NCBI GenBank assembly: GCA_028281625.1
Contig: JANQJN010000098.1
Location: 1-61,164 of the forward strand
Origin: Emcibacteraceae bacterium
Lineage (GTDB): Bacteria > Pseudomonadota > Alphaproteobacteria > Sphingomonadales > Emcibacteraceae
Length of the DNA stretch: 61,164 nt
Reading direction: 5' to 3'
Shown here: positions 8,587 to 16,494 of the stretch, in pieces
Position numbering within the stretch: position 1 is the first letter of the stretch
Layout: the number at the start of each line of letters is the position of its first letter
The notes under the pieces: model-generated
The model's database searches: none
Seen by the model: only the letters and a program-made list of their open reading frames with translations
What the model was told of the DNA's origin: nothing
Translations under genes and position numbers: made by a program

Positions 8587-9143
8587 TTTAGATACGCAAG
8601 CATTTCAATTCTGTAAGTTTCGTTGCCTTCTGACGTCCCGTGCCCTTCAGCATGACGAGTATGGGCACCTGCGGACTTTCCGAACACCCGCAAAATCATT
8701 TCAGAGCAACTGTTGGAACCGGGAATATAATCCCACCAGTCCGCGACAGTGAAGGTGGTGTAGCGGATGTTGGCCACTTTACGTATTCGGCTGAGATCAC
8801 CACTAGCGGCTATTTTCAGTTGATTAATGGTTGCAGCACAGGCGAGGGCGGAGGCATGCACCACATCTTCGGTTGTTACATCCACGGTTACCTGTCCCTG
8901 AGCGATGGTGCCATCAGGTTTTAGTGCGCTTACAGATTTAACATGGATAAAATTATCTGTGACTTCAAATTTTGGCGCGGCATCGGGATATTCACCATTT
9001 TCAAATCCAAGGATTACAAGTTCAGCCTTAAAGGCGGCATCAATGGTTGCCTGATCGCGATAATCATCCGATTGGGCCCAAACAGATACTGGCCCCAAGA
9101 TAAGGGCCAGCGTCATAATAGTTTTTAGAAAGTACTTAATCAT
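8583..9143 (-). CDS. Exported RidA-family (YjgF) protein
   Basis: This 186-residue protein has a cleavable Sec signal peptide (residues about 1-23, ending VWAQ) followed by a RidA/YjgF-like domain. An arginine at 163 in GAHTRH matches the catalytic arginine position of RidA, and residues ETYRIEMLAYL form the last strand. It is the same length as its downstream lipoprotein paralogue and aligns with it along the whole domain. It lies 12 bases downstream of the DoxX gene. An exported imine/enamine hydrolase is unusual because the known substrates arise from cytoplasmic PLP enzymes; the periplasmic substrate is unknown. Confidence 0.8.
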   Translation of the reverse strand: MIKYFLKTIMTLALILGPVSVWAQSDDYRDQATIDAAFKAELVILGFENGEYPDAAPKFEVTDNFIHVKSVSALKPDGTIAQGQVTVDVTTEDVVHASALACAATINQLKIAASGDLSRIRKVANIRYTTFTVADWWDYIPGSNSCSEMILRVFGKSAGAHTRHAEGHGTSEGNETYRIEMLAYLK

Positions 9144-9155
9144 TTTAACGTTGTG

Positions 9156-9590
9156 CTATTTTCCTCGTGCGGCGTCTACGCTCCAGATTCCGCTACCACG
9201 TGATGCGATATAGAGCATGGCGAAACAGAACATTGTGGCAAGTTCACCACGGTTTACGATTGGAAGCATTAAATCGATAAAGCTGTCAGTGGACCCTTCT
9301 GGTGGTGAAAAGGCTTTGTTGCCGTAAAACATCCAATAAGCAAACGCCATCATGCCTGACGACAGGAATGCGGCGATGCGGGTATAAAATCCAATGCAGG
9401 TAAACAACCCCCCTAAAAACAGGATCGGTACACCCAAAAATTGCATGTACCAGGCCGCATCGGCCCATGAGCGCGCATCACTCGGATAGCCGAATACATA
9501 GTTTGTGCCATGAAAAAAGAATAAAAATCCGGTCACAATGCGCAGCAGCGCATAGCACTTATCTTCATAATCATCTAAGAAATTAAGCAT
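9156..9590 (-). CDS. DoxX-family membrane protein
   Basis: This 144-residue protein has four hydrophobic segments and the typical DoxX opening LLRIVTGFLFFFHGTNYVFG. DoxX proteins are small inner-membrane proteins, some linked to quinone-dependent oxidation or oxidative-stress complexes. The loop FTRIAAFLSSGMMAFAYWMF is also family-like. It is the first gene of the operon that continues with two exported RidA-like proteins and a GNAT-like protein. A short AT-rich intergenic region separates it from the divergent glp operon, so the two promoters face away from each other. Confidence 0.85.
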   Translation of the reverse strand: MLNFLDDYEDKCYALLRIVTGFLFFFHGTNYVFGYPSDARSWADAAWYMQFLGVPILFLGGLFTCIGFYTRIAAFLSSGMMAFAYWMFYGNKAFSPPEGSTDSFIDLMLPIVNRGELATMFCFAMLYIASRGSGIWSVDAARGK

Positions 9591-9649
9591 TAATGTTCTC
9601 CCCTTATTTTAAGTTACTCAACATACTTAAACTACTCCCCGGACCGCAG

Positions 9650-9677
9650 TTTGGCATATTATGATCATAATGGCAAA
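9650..9677. promoter_or_regulatory. Candidate operator between DoxX and glp operons
   Basis: A perfect 14-base palindrome, ATTATGATCATAAT, lies at 9658-9671, centred on GATC. It is flanked by TTTG on the left and CAAA on the right, which extends the dyad imperfectly. It sits about 80 bases before the GTG of glpS in the only regulatory gap between two divergent operons. A repressor or activator site is the natural reading; which protein binds is not visible here. Confidence 0.45.
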
Positions 9678-9747
9678 TTTAGGTTATATTATTGTCTTAA
9701 GTTCACGTTCGTGTTAGCGTTTTTAAAAAAGAATAAAGGGATGGTCC

Positions 9748-10830
9748 GTGTCATTAAGGCTTGAGGATATTTCGCTAAGCGTTGGGGGTGAAGCGTATAT
9801 TTATCCAACCGATCTAACGTTTGAAAAGGGGAGCATGAATGTGTTGCTTGGAGCTACCGGCGCAGGCAAGACAACTCTTATGAGGATCATGGCGGGGCTG
9901 ACGCCGCCGAGTAGCGGAAAAATACAATGGGACGATAATGATGTGACTGGTGTTCGGGTGCAGAACCGGGATGTTTCCTTTGTCTATCAGCAGTTTATCA
10001 ATTATCCAACGCTTAGTGTTTATGAAAACATTGCCTCACCCTTACGCATCAAGGGCGCGCGCGACGCGGAAATCGATCACGCTGTAAAGGATGCTGCACG
10101 GCTGATGAAGCTTGAAGAGTATCTGGAGCGTACCCCGCTTGAACTTTCCGGTGGACAGCAACAGCGCTGCGCGCTTGCAAGGGCGCTGGTGAAGGGGGCA
10201 GGGCTGGTGCTGCTCGACGAGCCGCTGGCAAATTTGGATTATAAACTTCGTGAGGAACTCAGAAGTGAAATTCCAGCAATTTTTGAACGGTCGGGGTCCA
10301 TATTCGTCTATGCCACTACCGACCCTGAAGAAGCGCTACTTTTGGGTGGTAATACAGCCTGCCTGCATGAGGGGCGTATCATCGCCTATGGCAAGACCGG
10401 GGAAATCTATCACAATCCACAAAGCATACTGGCGGCAAATGTGTTTTCAAGTCCACCGATGAATTTTGCCTGGCTCACTAAATATGGTAGTGAAGTGCGC
10501 ATTGGCGGTGCGCTTACGGCTATGGGTGGATTCCGCGATCTTGAAGATGGTGTATACAAAGCTGGCTTTCGACCAAATCATATGGGGATCGAGCCGGAGC
10601 TTAATTCGGTAGCCTTTGAAGCGCATCTGAAATCCAAGGAAATAACAGGTTCCGAAACCTTCCTGCATCTGGATCATGAGGACGATCATTGGATCGGCCT
10701 TATTCATGGGGTTCATGATCTTCCACTTGACCAGGACCATAGGGTTTATGTGGCTTCCGAGCATATATACCTTTTTGGTGTGGATGGGGAACTTAAAAGG
10801 CCTGCCCCCTACATGGAAGGGTGGTTTTAA
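9748..10830 (+). CDS. glpS: Glycerol-type ABC transporter ATP-binding protein GlpS
   Basis: This 360-residue protein is one of two ATPase subunits of a GlpSTPQV-type (CUT1 family) importer at the inner membrane. Walker A is GATGAGKT (about residues 35-42), the Q-loop is VYQQF, the ABC signature is intact (LSGGQ, 133-137), and Walker B is LVLLDEP with catalytic E158. The switch histidine is absent: YATTDPEEA has T191 where YVTHD is usual. The C-terminal part is a TOBE-like regulatory domain. The start is GTG at 9748, with AAAGGGA upstream. The stop overlaps the glpT start by one base (TAATG). The name rests on the subunit order and on similarity to the rhizobial glycerol transporter; the substrate here is unproven. 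Confidence 0.85.
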   Translation: MSLRLEDISLSVGGEAYIYPTDLTFEKGSMNVLLGATGAGKTTLMRIMAGLTPPSSGKIQWDDNDVTGVRVQNRDVSFVYQQFINYPTLSVYENIASPLRIKGARDAEIDHAVKDAARLMKLEEYLERTPLELSGGQQQRCALARALVKGAGLVLLDEPLANLDYKLREELRSEIPAIFERSGSIFVYATTDPEEALLLGGNTACLHEGRIIAYGKTGEIYHNPQSILAANVFSSPPMNFAWLTKYGSEVRIGGALTAMGGFRDLEDGVYKAGFRPNHMGIEPELNSVAFEAHLKSKEITGSETFLHLDHEDDHWIGLIHGVHDLPLDQDHRVYVASEHIYLFGVDGELKRPAPYMEGWF

Positions 10831-11885
10831 TGGCAAAAATCACCTTAAGAAAACTGGCCCATACATATGAAGGTAGTAAAGAGCAGGCATTAAAGCCATT
10901 AAATCACGTGTGGGAAGATGGTGCCGCTTATGCACTTCTGGGGCCGTCTGGATGCGGGAAATCAACGCTTCTCAATATTATTTCCGGTTTGCTTGAGCCA
11001 TCAGAAGGACAAATCCTGTTTGATGATCAGGATGTCACGGCGTCAGGGACGGTGGAGCGTAATATTGCACAGGTTTTCCAGTTTCCGGTAGTTTACGACA
11101 CAATGACGGTCGGGGAAAATCTGGCGTTTCCCCTAAAAAACAGGGGAATGGATCAGGATAAAATAGAGAAACGTGTCACGGAAATCGCAAAAATGATTGA
11201 CCTTTCTGAACAGCTTGACTCGCGGGCAAGCGGGCTAAGTGCTGATCTTCAGCAAAAAATCAGTCTTGGGCGCGGTATGGTGCGCGAAGATGTAAATGCA
11301 ATCTTGTTTGATGAACCGCTCACGGTGATTGATCCAGCGATGAAAACAGACCTACGGATCCAGTTAAAGGAACTTCACCATGAATTCGGGCATACGATGA
11401 TTTATGTAACCCATGATCAGACGGAGGCTCTTACCTTTGCCGATCAGGTGGTTGTGATGAACCAAGGTGAAGTGCTGCAAATCGGCACACCAACAGAGTT
11501 GTTTGAACGGCCAGCGCATACCTTTGTCGGACATTTTATTGGTAGCCCAGGAATGAATATAGTAGAAGGGAAACTTGTTAATAATCATATTATTATAAAC
11601 GATACTTTATGTAATATATTAAGTGGATATGATGATGTTGACAATGCCCAGATCGGCATTCGGCCGGAATATTGCGCGCTCAGTGCGTCAGAAGGGCTTC
11701 CTATCACCATAAATAGAGTTGAAGACCTTGGAAAACATAAGGTTGTGCGCGCGATCTACGAAAAATCAGACATCAATATCATCCTTCGTGAAGGTGAAGA
11801 AATTGAAGCCGATATGAACCATGTTGTGTTTGACAGCGAGAAAATTGGCATTTTTAAGAACGACTGGAGGGTGGAGCATGACTAA
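10830..11885 (+). CDS. glpT: Glycerol-type ABC transporter ATP-binding protein GlpT
   Basis: This 351-residue protein is the second ATPase of the importer. Walker A is GPSGCGKS (38-45), Walker B is AILFDEP with E162, and the switch histidine is present (YVTHD, H195). The ABC signature is degenerate: LSADLQQK replaces LSGGQQQR at about residues 136-143. It therefore complements GlpS, which has a good signature but lacks the switch histidine, leaving one complete and one degenerate ATP site in the heterodimer. A C-terminal TOBE-like domain follows residue 240. The chosen ATG at 10830 overlaps the glpS stop and has GGAAGGG upstream; an in-frame ATG at 10821 lies inside glpS and is less likely. 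It is not the glycerol-3-phosphate antiporter that shares this gene name in E. coli. Confidence 0.85.
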   Translation: MAKITLRKLAHTYEGSKEQALKPLNHVWEDGAAYALLGPSGCGKSTLLNIISGLLEPSEGQILFDDQDVTASGTVERNIAQVFQFPVVYDTMTVGENLAFPLKNRGMDQDKIEKRVTEIAKMIDLSEQLDSRASGLSADLQQKISLGRGMVREDVNAILFDEPLTVIDPAMKTDLRIQLKELHHEFGHTMIYVTHDQTEALTFADQVVVMNQGEVLQIGTPTELFERPAHTFVGHFIGSPGMNIVEGKLVNNHIIINDTLCNILSGYDDVDNAQIGIRPEYCALSASEGLPITINRVEDLGKHKVVRAIYEKSDINIILREGEEIEADMNHVVFDSEKIGIFKNDWRVEHD

Positions 11886-12750
11886 ACCCATCAATCAGAG
11901 AGCATGGTTCCTGGTGCTTCCAGTGCTGATCCTGGTAGCTTTTTCCGCAGTAATCCCGCTGATGACGGTGGTCAATTATGCGTTTCAGGATAGTTTTGGT
12001 AATAATGAATTTTTCTGGGTCGGTTTTGAATGGTTTGAAGAAATTCTGAGATCAGAGCGGGTACATGATGCGCTTGGTCGTCAGATCCTCTTTACCCTGA
12101 TCATTTTGGTTATTGAAATACCGCTTGGGGTGTTTGTTGCCCTTCATATGCCCAGGAAATCTGGCACCTGGACATCGATATGTCTTGTGCTTCTTGCACT
12201 GCCTCTCCTTATTCCTTGGAATGTTGTGGGAACCATCTGGCAAATTTTTGGTCGGGTGGATATTGGGTTATTGGGTTACATACTTAGCAGTCTTGGTTTT
12301 GATTATAATTACACACAGGACAGCTTCGACGCCTGGGTGACCATAATTATTATGGATGTGTGGCATTGGACGTCACTAGTAGTGCTCTTAAGTTACGCCG
12401 GACTTCGTTCCATTCCTGATGCGTACTATCAGGCGGCGAAGATTGATCAGGCAAGCCGCTGGAGTATCTTCAGGCATATTGAACTTCCAAAAATGAAAAA
12501 TGTCCTGTTGATTGCGATTCTGCTTCGTTTTATGGACAGCTTCATGATCTATACAGAGCCCTTTGTGGTCACCGGGGGCGGGCCGGGCAATGCGACCACG
12601 TTCCTTTCGATTGATTTGGTGAAAATGGCCATCGGACAATTTGATCTGGGACCTGCTGCTGCCTTTTCGATTATATATTTTCTTGTAATCCTGCTCGTGT
12701 GTTGGGTGTTTTATACTGTGATGATGAATACTGGGAAGGTGGACGGATGA
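11878..12750 (+). CDS. glpP: Glycerol-type ABC transporter permease GlpP
   Basis: This 290-residue inner-membrane permease has about six hydrophobic segments and the CUT1 coupling motif in the cytoplasmic loop (YYQAAKIDQASRWSIFRHI, the EAA loop that docks on an ATPase). The conserved FVVTGGGPGNATTFLSI stretch is typical of MalF/UgpA-type subunits. The start at 11878 has GGAGGGTGG upstream and overlaps the glpT end by 8 bases. It would pair with GlpQ to form the translocation pore. Confidence 0.88.
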   Translation: MTKPINQRAWFLVLPVLILVAFSAVIPLMTVVNYAFQDSFGNNEFFWVGFEWFEEILRSERVHDALGRQILFTLIILVIEIPLGVFVALHMPRKSGTWTSICLVLLALPLLIPWNVVGTIWQIFGRVDIGLLGYILSSLGFDYNYTQDSFDAWVTIIIMDVWHWTSLVVLLSYAGLRSIPDAYYQAAKIDQASRWSIFRHIELPKMKNVLLIAILLRFMDSFMIYTEPFVVTGGGPGNATTFLSIDLVKMAIGQFDLGPAAAFSIIYFLVILLVCWVFYTVMMNTGKVDG

Positions 12751-13553
12751 TGAAGATTAACCGTTCCAACATCATCATTTCACTTTATATCCTGTTCCTC
12801 ATGGTTCCGATATACTGGCTGCTGAATATGAGCCTAAAGACCAATCAGGAAATATTAAGCGGCTTTTCGCTCTGGCCTCAGGATTTGACCTTCGATAATT
12901 ATATAACCATTTTCACCGACCCAAGCTGGTATGATGGCTATATTAACTCGATCACTTATGTTGTGATGAATACGGTGATATCGGTGGCGGTCGCCCTGCC
13001 AGCGGCTTATGCCTTTAGTCGTTACCGGTTTCTCGGCGATAAGCATCTGTTTTTCTGGCTACTAACCAACCGGATGGCGCCTCCGGCTGTTTTTGCGCTA
13101 CCGTTTTTCCAGTTATATTCAAGCGTGGGCTTATTTGATACTCATATTGCCGTGGCGCTGGCCCATACACTGTTTAATGTGCCGCTGGCGGTCTGGATTT
13201 TGGAAGGGTTTATGAGTGGTGTTCCCAAAGAAATTGATGAAACCGCCTATGTTGATGGCTACAGTTTCCCGAGGTTTTTTACCAAGATCTTTATGCCCTT
13301 AATCGCCAGCGGGATTGGAGTTGTAGCCTTTTTCTGTTTTATGTTCAGTTGGGTAGAGCTGCTAATCAGCCGCACGCTTACGTCAGTGGATGCCAAATCG
13401 ATAGCAGCCACCATGACCCGGACCGTTTCTGCTTCGGGCCTTGATTGGGGCGTTCTTGCGGCGGCTGGGGTTCTTACGATCATTCCAGGGGCTTTGGTTA
13501 TTTACTTTGTACGGAACCACATTGCCCGTGGCTTTGCTTTAGGGAGGGTGTAA
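12747..13553 (+). CDS. glpQ: Glycerol-type ABC transporter permease GlpQ
   Basis: This 268-residue permease is the MalG/UgpE-type partner of GlpP. It has about six membrane segments and the EAA loop (KEIDETAYVDGYSFPRFFTK). The C-terminus ARGFALGRV resembles the family ending (RGLTAGAVKG in MalG relatives). Two ATG codons in tandem (12747, 12750) follow GGTGGACGG; the first overlaps the glpP stop by 4 bases. The stop overlaps the start of the small glpU gene (TAATG). It is not the glycerophosphodiester phosphodiesterase of the same name in other bacteria. Confidence 0.88.
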   Translation: MMKINRSNIIISLYILFLMVPIYWLLNMSLKTNQEILSGFSLWPQDLTFDNYITIFTDPSWYDGYINSITYVVMNTVISVAVALPAAYAFSRYRFLGDKHLFFWLLTNRMAPPAVFALPFFQLYSSVGLFDTHIAVALAHTLFNVPLAVWILEGFMSGVPKEIDETAYVDGYSFPRFFTKIFMPLIASGIGVVAFFCFMFSWVELLISRTLTSVDAKSIAATMTRTVSASGLDWGVLAAAGVLTIIPGALVIYFVRNHIARGFALGRV

Positions 13554-13831
13554 TGGATCTGGCGTGGATGGCATGGACAACACCGACGGCAATTTTCTTT
13601 TCACTTATCGCGCTGATGCTCATCGGCATGACCGTCTGGGCGATTATAAAGCCGCAGGCGCCACGGCGTGGAATTTTGCGGATTGAAACCACGCCGGGTG
13701 ATCGCCTTTTTATCAGCCTGCTCGGATCGGCATTTATTTGCCTGCTCTGGCTTTCGCTATTTGGGTCACCCCTCTGGTGGGCGCTGGTATTTTGTGCCTG
13801 CTTTATGGTATCAGTATTTAAATGGGTTTAA
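13553..13831 (+). CDS. glpU: Small DUF2160 membrane protein GlpU
   Basis: This 92-residue protein has three hydrophobic segments and a central charged stretch (KPQAPRRGILRIETTPGDRL). It belongs to the DUF2160 family, whose members are found almost only within glycerol-type ABC operons, between glpQ and glpV. Its function is unknown; a role as an accessory membrane subunit is inference. The ATG at 13553 overlaps the glpQ stop and has AGGGAGGG upstream. An in-frame start at 13445, inside glpQ, is much less likely. Confidence 0.85.
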   Translation: MDLAWMAWTTPTAIFFSLIALMLIGMTVWAIIKPQAPRRGILRIETTPGDRLFISLLGSAFICLLWLSLFGSPLWWALVFCACFMVSVFKWV

Positions 13832-13848
13832 TTTTAATGGAGACAGTA

Positions 13849-15543
13849 ATGAACCGTTGCTTGAAATCAATTGTTGCCTTTGGAGTGATTTCCATATCGC
13901 CCGTAGCGTTTGCACAGGATGCGACAGACAAATGGATATCAGAATTCCAACCCGCTTCCATTAGTGAGGATGAGCAACGGGCGGAAATTAAATGGTTTCA
14001 GGATGCTGCGGCGCCCTTTCGGGGAATGGAAATTAATGTGGTCTCCGAAACCATCGCCACTCATGAATATGAAGCACAAGTGCTTGCCCGCGCCTTTACT
14101 GAGCTCACTGGAATTGTAGTGAATCATGACCTGATTGGAGAAGGGGATGTGGTTGAAAAACTACAAACCCAGATGCAGTCGGGCGAAAATATTTATGATG
14201 CCTATATCAATGACAGTGATCTGATTGGTACCCACTGGCGGTATCAACAGGTTCGAAATCTTACCGACTGGATGGCTGGGGAAGGGGCGGATGTGACCAA
14301 TCCGGACCTCGATCTTGGCGACTTCATTGGCGCAAGCTTTACGACCGGACCAGACGGAAAGCTTTATCAGCTTCCGGATCAGCAATTCGCGAACCTGTAC
14401 TGGTTCCGTTATGACTGGTTTACCGATCCCGCCAATATGGCGGATTTTAAGTCAAAATATGGTTATGACCTTGGTGTGCCTGTCAATTGGTCAGCCTATG
14501 AAGATATTGCAGAGTTCTTTACTGGCCGTGAAATTGATGGGGAAACAGTTTACGGTCATATGGATTACGGTAAAAAGGACCCATCTTTAGGGTGGCGCTT
14601 TACGGATGCCTGGATGTCCATGGCCGGTATGGGCGATAAGGGGGAGCCAAACGGCCTTCCTGTCGATGAATGGGGTATTCGTGTAAATGAAAACTCACAG
14701 CCCACTGGGTCGTGCATGGCGCGCGGCGGGGCCACCAATAGCCCGGCAGCCGTCTATGCGCTACAGAAATATGTGGATTGGCTTACTAAATACGCGCCAC
14801 CGGCTGCGGCAGGGATGGTTTTTAGTGAGGCTGGCCCCGTACCGGCACAGGGTAACATCGCCCAGCAGATATTTTGGTACACCACCTTTACCCCCGATAT
14901 GGTAAAGCCGGGCATTGCGGTGATGAATGACGATGGTACACCAAAATGGCGCATGGCCCCATCGCCGCACGGCGCATACTGGTCGGAAGGAACCAAAATC
15001 GGCTATCAGGATGCGGGATCATGGACATTGATGAAATCAACGCCGGTGGATCGTGCCAAGGCTGCATGGCTTTATGCTCAGTTTGTGGTATCAAAAACAG
15101 TGGACGTCAAAAAATCCCATGTGGGCCTTACTTTTATTCGCGAAAGCAGTGTCAATCATGAAAGCTTTACGGAGCGTTCACCGGAACTTGGCGGACTAGT
15201 TGAATTTTACCGCAGCCCCGCGCGGGTGCAATGGTCACCGACGGGGACTAATATTCCTGACTATCCCCGCCTTGCACAACTTTGGTGGCAAAATATCGGT
15301 GATGCATCTTCGGGTGCTAAATCAGCAAAAGAAGCGCTGGATTCGCTGTGCTTCGCACAGGAACGTCTACTTAGTCGTTTAGAACGGGCCGGCGTACAGG
15401 GTGATCTGGGCCCAAAAATGAATGACGAAGAAAGCGATGATTATTGGCTTACCCAGCCTGGCGCGCCAAAACCAGCTCTTGCCAATGAAAAGCCGCAAGG
15501 CCAAACGATCAGTTACGATGAATTGATCAAAAGCTGGCAGTAA
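13849..15543 (+). CDS. glpV: Glycerol-type ABC transporter substrate-binding protein GlpV
   Basis: This 564-residue periplasmic binding protein has a Sec signal peptide ending PVAFAQ and the large two-lobe fold of CUT1 solute-binding proteins. Its length is typical of GlpV, which is about 130 residues longer than most sugar-binding proteins. Aromatic-rich stretches such as QFANLYWFRYDWF and QQIFWYTTFTP probably line the ligand site, but no glycerol-specific residue can be confirmed by eye. The start at 13849 has GGAG 6 bases upstream. The next gene, psuK, follows after only 12 bases, so the transporter and pseudouridine genes appear co-transcribed. The ligand may be glycerol, or may be a nucleoside-like compound given this context. 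Confidence 0.85.
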   Translation: MNRCLKSIVAFGVISISPVAFAQDATDKWISEFQPASISEDEQRAEIKWFQDAAAPFRGMEINVVSETIATHEYEAQVLARAFTELTGIVVNHDLIGEGDVVEKLQTQMQSGENIYDAYINDSDLIGTHWRYQQVRNLTDWMAGEGADVTNPDLDLGDFIGASFTTGPDGKLYQLPDQQFANLYWFRYDWFTDPANMADFKSKYGYDLGVPVNWSAYEDIAEFFTGREIDGETVYGHMDYGKKDPSLGWRFTDAWMSMAGMGDKGEPNGLPVDEWGIRVNENSQPTGSCMARGGATNSPAAVYALQKYVDWLTKYAPPAAAGMVFSEAGPVPAQGNIAQQIFWYTTFTPDMVKPGIAVMNDDGTPKWRMAPSPHGAYWSEGTKIGYQDAGSWTLMKSTPVDRAKAAWLYAQFVVSKTVDVKKSHVGLTFIRESSVNHESFTERSPELGGLVEFYRSPARVQWSPTGTNIPDYPRLAQLWWQNIGDASSGAKSAKEALDSLCFAQERLLSRLERAGVQGDLGPKMNDEESDDYWLTQPGAPKPALANEKPQGQTISYDELIKSWQ

Positions 15544-15558
15544 AAGGATTTACCGCTG
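15544..15558 (+). promoter_or_regulatory. Ribosome binding site and CTG start of psuK
   Basis: AAGGA at 15544-15548 is followed 7 bases later by CTG at 15556, in frame with psuK. No ATG, GTG or TTG occurs in frame between the glpV stop and the GTG at 15616. Starting at 15616 would delete the first beta strand (VVVIGASN) of the kinase fold and would leave no ribosome binding site. A CTG initiation codon is therefore the best reading. Confidence 0.6.
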
Positions 15559-16491
15559 AGCAGAGCATCAGAATCGCTTAAAATACCAAATGTTGTCGTT
15601 ATTGGAGCGTCAAATGTGGACGTGTGCGGTTCCGCAACAGACGATATAGTCAATAGCGAGTCCAATGTTGGAAAGGTTTCCATCAACGTTGGTGGCGTGG
15701 GCCGCAATATAGCTGAAAATATAGGACGACTTGGGGTCAATTGTAGTTTGCTGTCTGTGGTTGGTGACGACGCATTTGGCCAAATGATCATGCGTCAAAC
15801 AGAAGCATCTGGTGTAGATGTTTCACATATCTATGAAGCGAAAGGGCAACCTACATCTGTTTATCAGTCAATATTAGATCCTTACGGAGAACTTACTGTA
15901 GCCATCAATGATATGGCTGCTTCAGAACTTATCACTCCTGATTATATAAATTCCCATGACTCAAAGATAAATGACGCAAATCTAATAGTTCTCGACGCAA
16001 ATATACCGCTTGATACACTTGAATTTATTGCTCAAAAATACGGTGATAAGCAGATTATTGCAGATGGTGTGTCTGTGCGTAAAGTATTGAAACTCAGGAG
16101 TATTTTTTCATCGATTAACTGTTTGAAGGTAAACCTCAATGAAGCAAGAGCTCTTTGCGGCTCGTTGAGCGCTGGGCCGGTTACGCTGGCGTCATCGCTA
16201 AGGGAACAAGAAATTGATGAAGTTTATATAACATTGGGTGCTGAGGGAGTTTATTTTGATGCACAAGAGGAGTGCGGCACGGTAAATCAGAAGTCAAACG
16301 CTGCGAATATAATTAATGTGACAGGGGCAGGGGATGCTTTTTGCGCTGGTCTCGCCGTTGGTTTTGTGGAAAAGTGGCAAGCGCGGGATAGCGCACAGTT
16401 TGCAAATGCAGCGGCGGTTCTTACAGCAGGTTGCCGTGACACAGTAAATATTGGGATTTCTCGTGCGATGGTAAAGCGGTTGTTGGAATAA
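15556..16491 (+). CDS. psuK: Pseudouridine kinase (PfkB family)
   Basis: This ribokinase-family enzyme phosphorylates pseudouridine to pseudouridine 5'-phosphate in the cytoplasm. The fold opens with VVVIGASNVDVCG. Substrate motif GGVGRN lies at about residues 46-51, and the C-terminal anion hole and catalytic base motif GAGDAF is at 257-262 (D260). The length is 311 residues with the CTG start, normal for PsuK. Adjacent psuG makes the assignment to pseudouridine much firmer than sequence alone would. A GTG at 15616 is an alternative start but truncates the first strand. The ATG of psuG follows three bases after the stop. Confidence 0.85.
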   Translation: MSRASESLKIPNVVVIGASNVDVCGSATDDIVNSESNVGKVSINVGGVGRNIAENIGRLGVNCSLLSVVGDDAFGQMIMRQTEASGVDVSHIYEAKGQPTSVYQSILDPYGELTVAINDMAASELITPDYINSHDSKINDANLIVLDANIPLDTLEFIAQKYGDKQIIADGVSVRKVLKLRSIFSSINCLKVNLNEARALCGSLSAGPVTLASSLREQEIDEVYITLGAEGVYFDAQEECGTVNQKSNAANIINVTGAGDAFCAGLAVGFVEKWQARDSAQFANAAAVLTAGCRDTVNIGISRAMVKRLLE

Positions 16492-16494
16492 CGA

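Noticed and set aside
10830..13553. glpT and glpQ read as glycerol-3-phosphate antiporter and phosphodiesterase
   Set aside because: The sequences are an ABC ATPase and a permease; the shared gene names come from different naming systems.
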